The notes under the pieces: model-generated
What the model saw: the letters and a program-made list of their open reading frames with translations, nothing else
Told to the model about the DNA's origin: nothing
Database searches by the model: none
Part shown: piece by piece, positions 63,560 through 64,000 of the stretch
How the letters are laid out: each line of letters starts with the position of its first letter
Position numbering within the stretch: position 1 is the stretch's first letter
Program-made: the position numbers and the translations under genes
Assembly (NCBI GenBank): GCA_032716605.1
Contig: CM064523.1
Span: 43,652,376-43,716,375, forward strand
Length of the DNA stretch: 64,000 nucleotides
Direction: 5' to 3'
Origin: Paralithodes platypus
Lineage: Eukaryota; Arthropoda; Malacostraca; Decapoda; Lithodidae

Positions 63560-64000
63560 GGAAGCCATACTGGCGATCTGATAGTAGATTATGAGAAGAT
63601 AAATGCTTAGGAAATTTGGAAGCAAGAATATTTTTTTTTTTTTTAGAGATACAATAGATGAGAGCAATTGGACGATAGTTGGAAGGTTGAGAGTGGTCAC
63701 CCTTCTTTGGGACAGGTTGAATGAGAGCAAACTTCCAGCAAGAAGGGAAGACGTTAGAGGAGAGACAGAGACAAAAGAGTTTGCCTAGGCAGGGAGTCAG
63801 CACGGATGCGCAGTTTTTGAGTACAACATGAGGAACACCATCCGGATCGTACGCCTTCTTAGAATCAAGCCCAGAGAGGGTAGAAAGTACATCTTTAGAA
63901 GGGATTAGGATATTAGGCATAAGTAGGAGAGAGGGGGGTAGAGAGGGAGGAAAAGCACTGGAATCATCCAAGGTTGAGTTTCTAGCGAAAGTTTGAGCGA
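63560..64000 (-). pseudogene. LINE-A2 RT N-terminal part (continues past the window)
   Basis: Reading leftward: PPSLLLMPNILIPSKDVLST, KKAYDPDGVPHVVLKNC, FCLCLSSNVFPSCWKFALIQ, PVPKKGDHSQPSNYRPIALI and ISKKKKNILASKF (a T-run at 63631-63645 replaces some codons), ending SDRQYGFL at the TTAA insertion. Parallel to LINE-A1 at 9250-8836. Confidence 0.85.

Larger units (their letters stand above)
59328..64000 (-). mobile_element. LINE-A, copy 2, with two large TTAA insertions; runs off the right edge
   Basis: Minus-strand copy. The 3' end at 59328 (no long poly-A retained) matches LINE-A1 at about 5030. Coding parts are 59406-60465, 61439-61568 and 63560-64000. TTAA elements fill 60466-61438 and 61569-63559. 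The 5' part lies beyond the window. Confidence 0.88.

Overview
The window is eukaryotic, repeat-dominated DNA. I recognise no host protein-coding gene. It holds non-LTR retrotransposons of several lineages, a Penelope-like element with a GIY-YIG endonuclease, a large DNA transposon with Academ-type features, many TTAA-flanked elements, tRNA-derived SINEs, GA/CA microsatellites, long minisatellite arrays and CCTAA/TTAGG-like tracts (the arthropod telomere motif). This suggests an arthropod, most likely a decapod crustacean; the assignment is inference from repeat content. Element names (LINE-A to LINE-E) are mine and local to this window.

Layout. 1-2800: a 17-bp satellite and a 42-bp CA-rich minisatellite. 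3155-14060: a 32-bp satellite split in phase by a 6.5-kb minus-strand LINE (LINE-A1), which itself holds a plus-strand LINE (LINE-B, 6233-8815) and a LINE-D 3' fragment with a 17-bp target duplication. 14061-20190: a 132-bp hairpin repeat, a 54-bp telomere-like repeat, SINEs, a hAT end and a head-to-head Penelope pair. 20350-22010: a SINE and an RTE-like LINE. 22012-33944: three CR1-type LINE copies and two related TTAA elements nested in each other in both directions. 33945-45260: mostly unassigned AT-rich DNA with MITEs, a SINE and 45-, 31- and 56-bp arrays; the 56-bp array lies inside a TTAA MITE. 45411-52317: a LINE-D copy interrupted by the 5.6-kb Academ-like transposon. 53880-64000: two opposed LINE-A copies (A3 plus, A2 minus) carrying LINE-C, TTAA elements and a possible Helitron end.

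The best candidate for an interesting system is the transposon at 46346-51934. It has 46-56 bp terminal inverted repeats, a 3-bp target duplication (TAT) that restores the LINE-D reading frame when removed, and one transposase-like reading frame of about 1,570 codons. That frame contains N-terminal Cys/His motifs, possible RNase-H-fold acidic residues, a PIN/XPG-like nuclease region and a C-terminal eight-cysteine motif. A single in-frame TGA breaks it.

The genes do not form a host pathway. They are the replication machinery of separate mobile elements: target-primed reverse transcription for LINEs and Penelope, cut-and-paste for the DNA elements. The nesting gives a relative insertion order.
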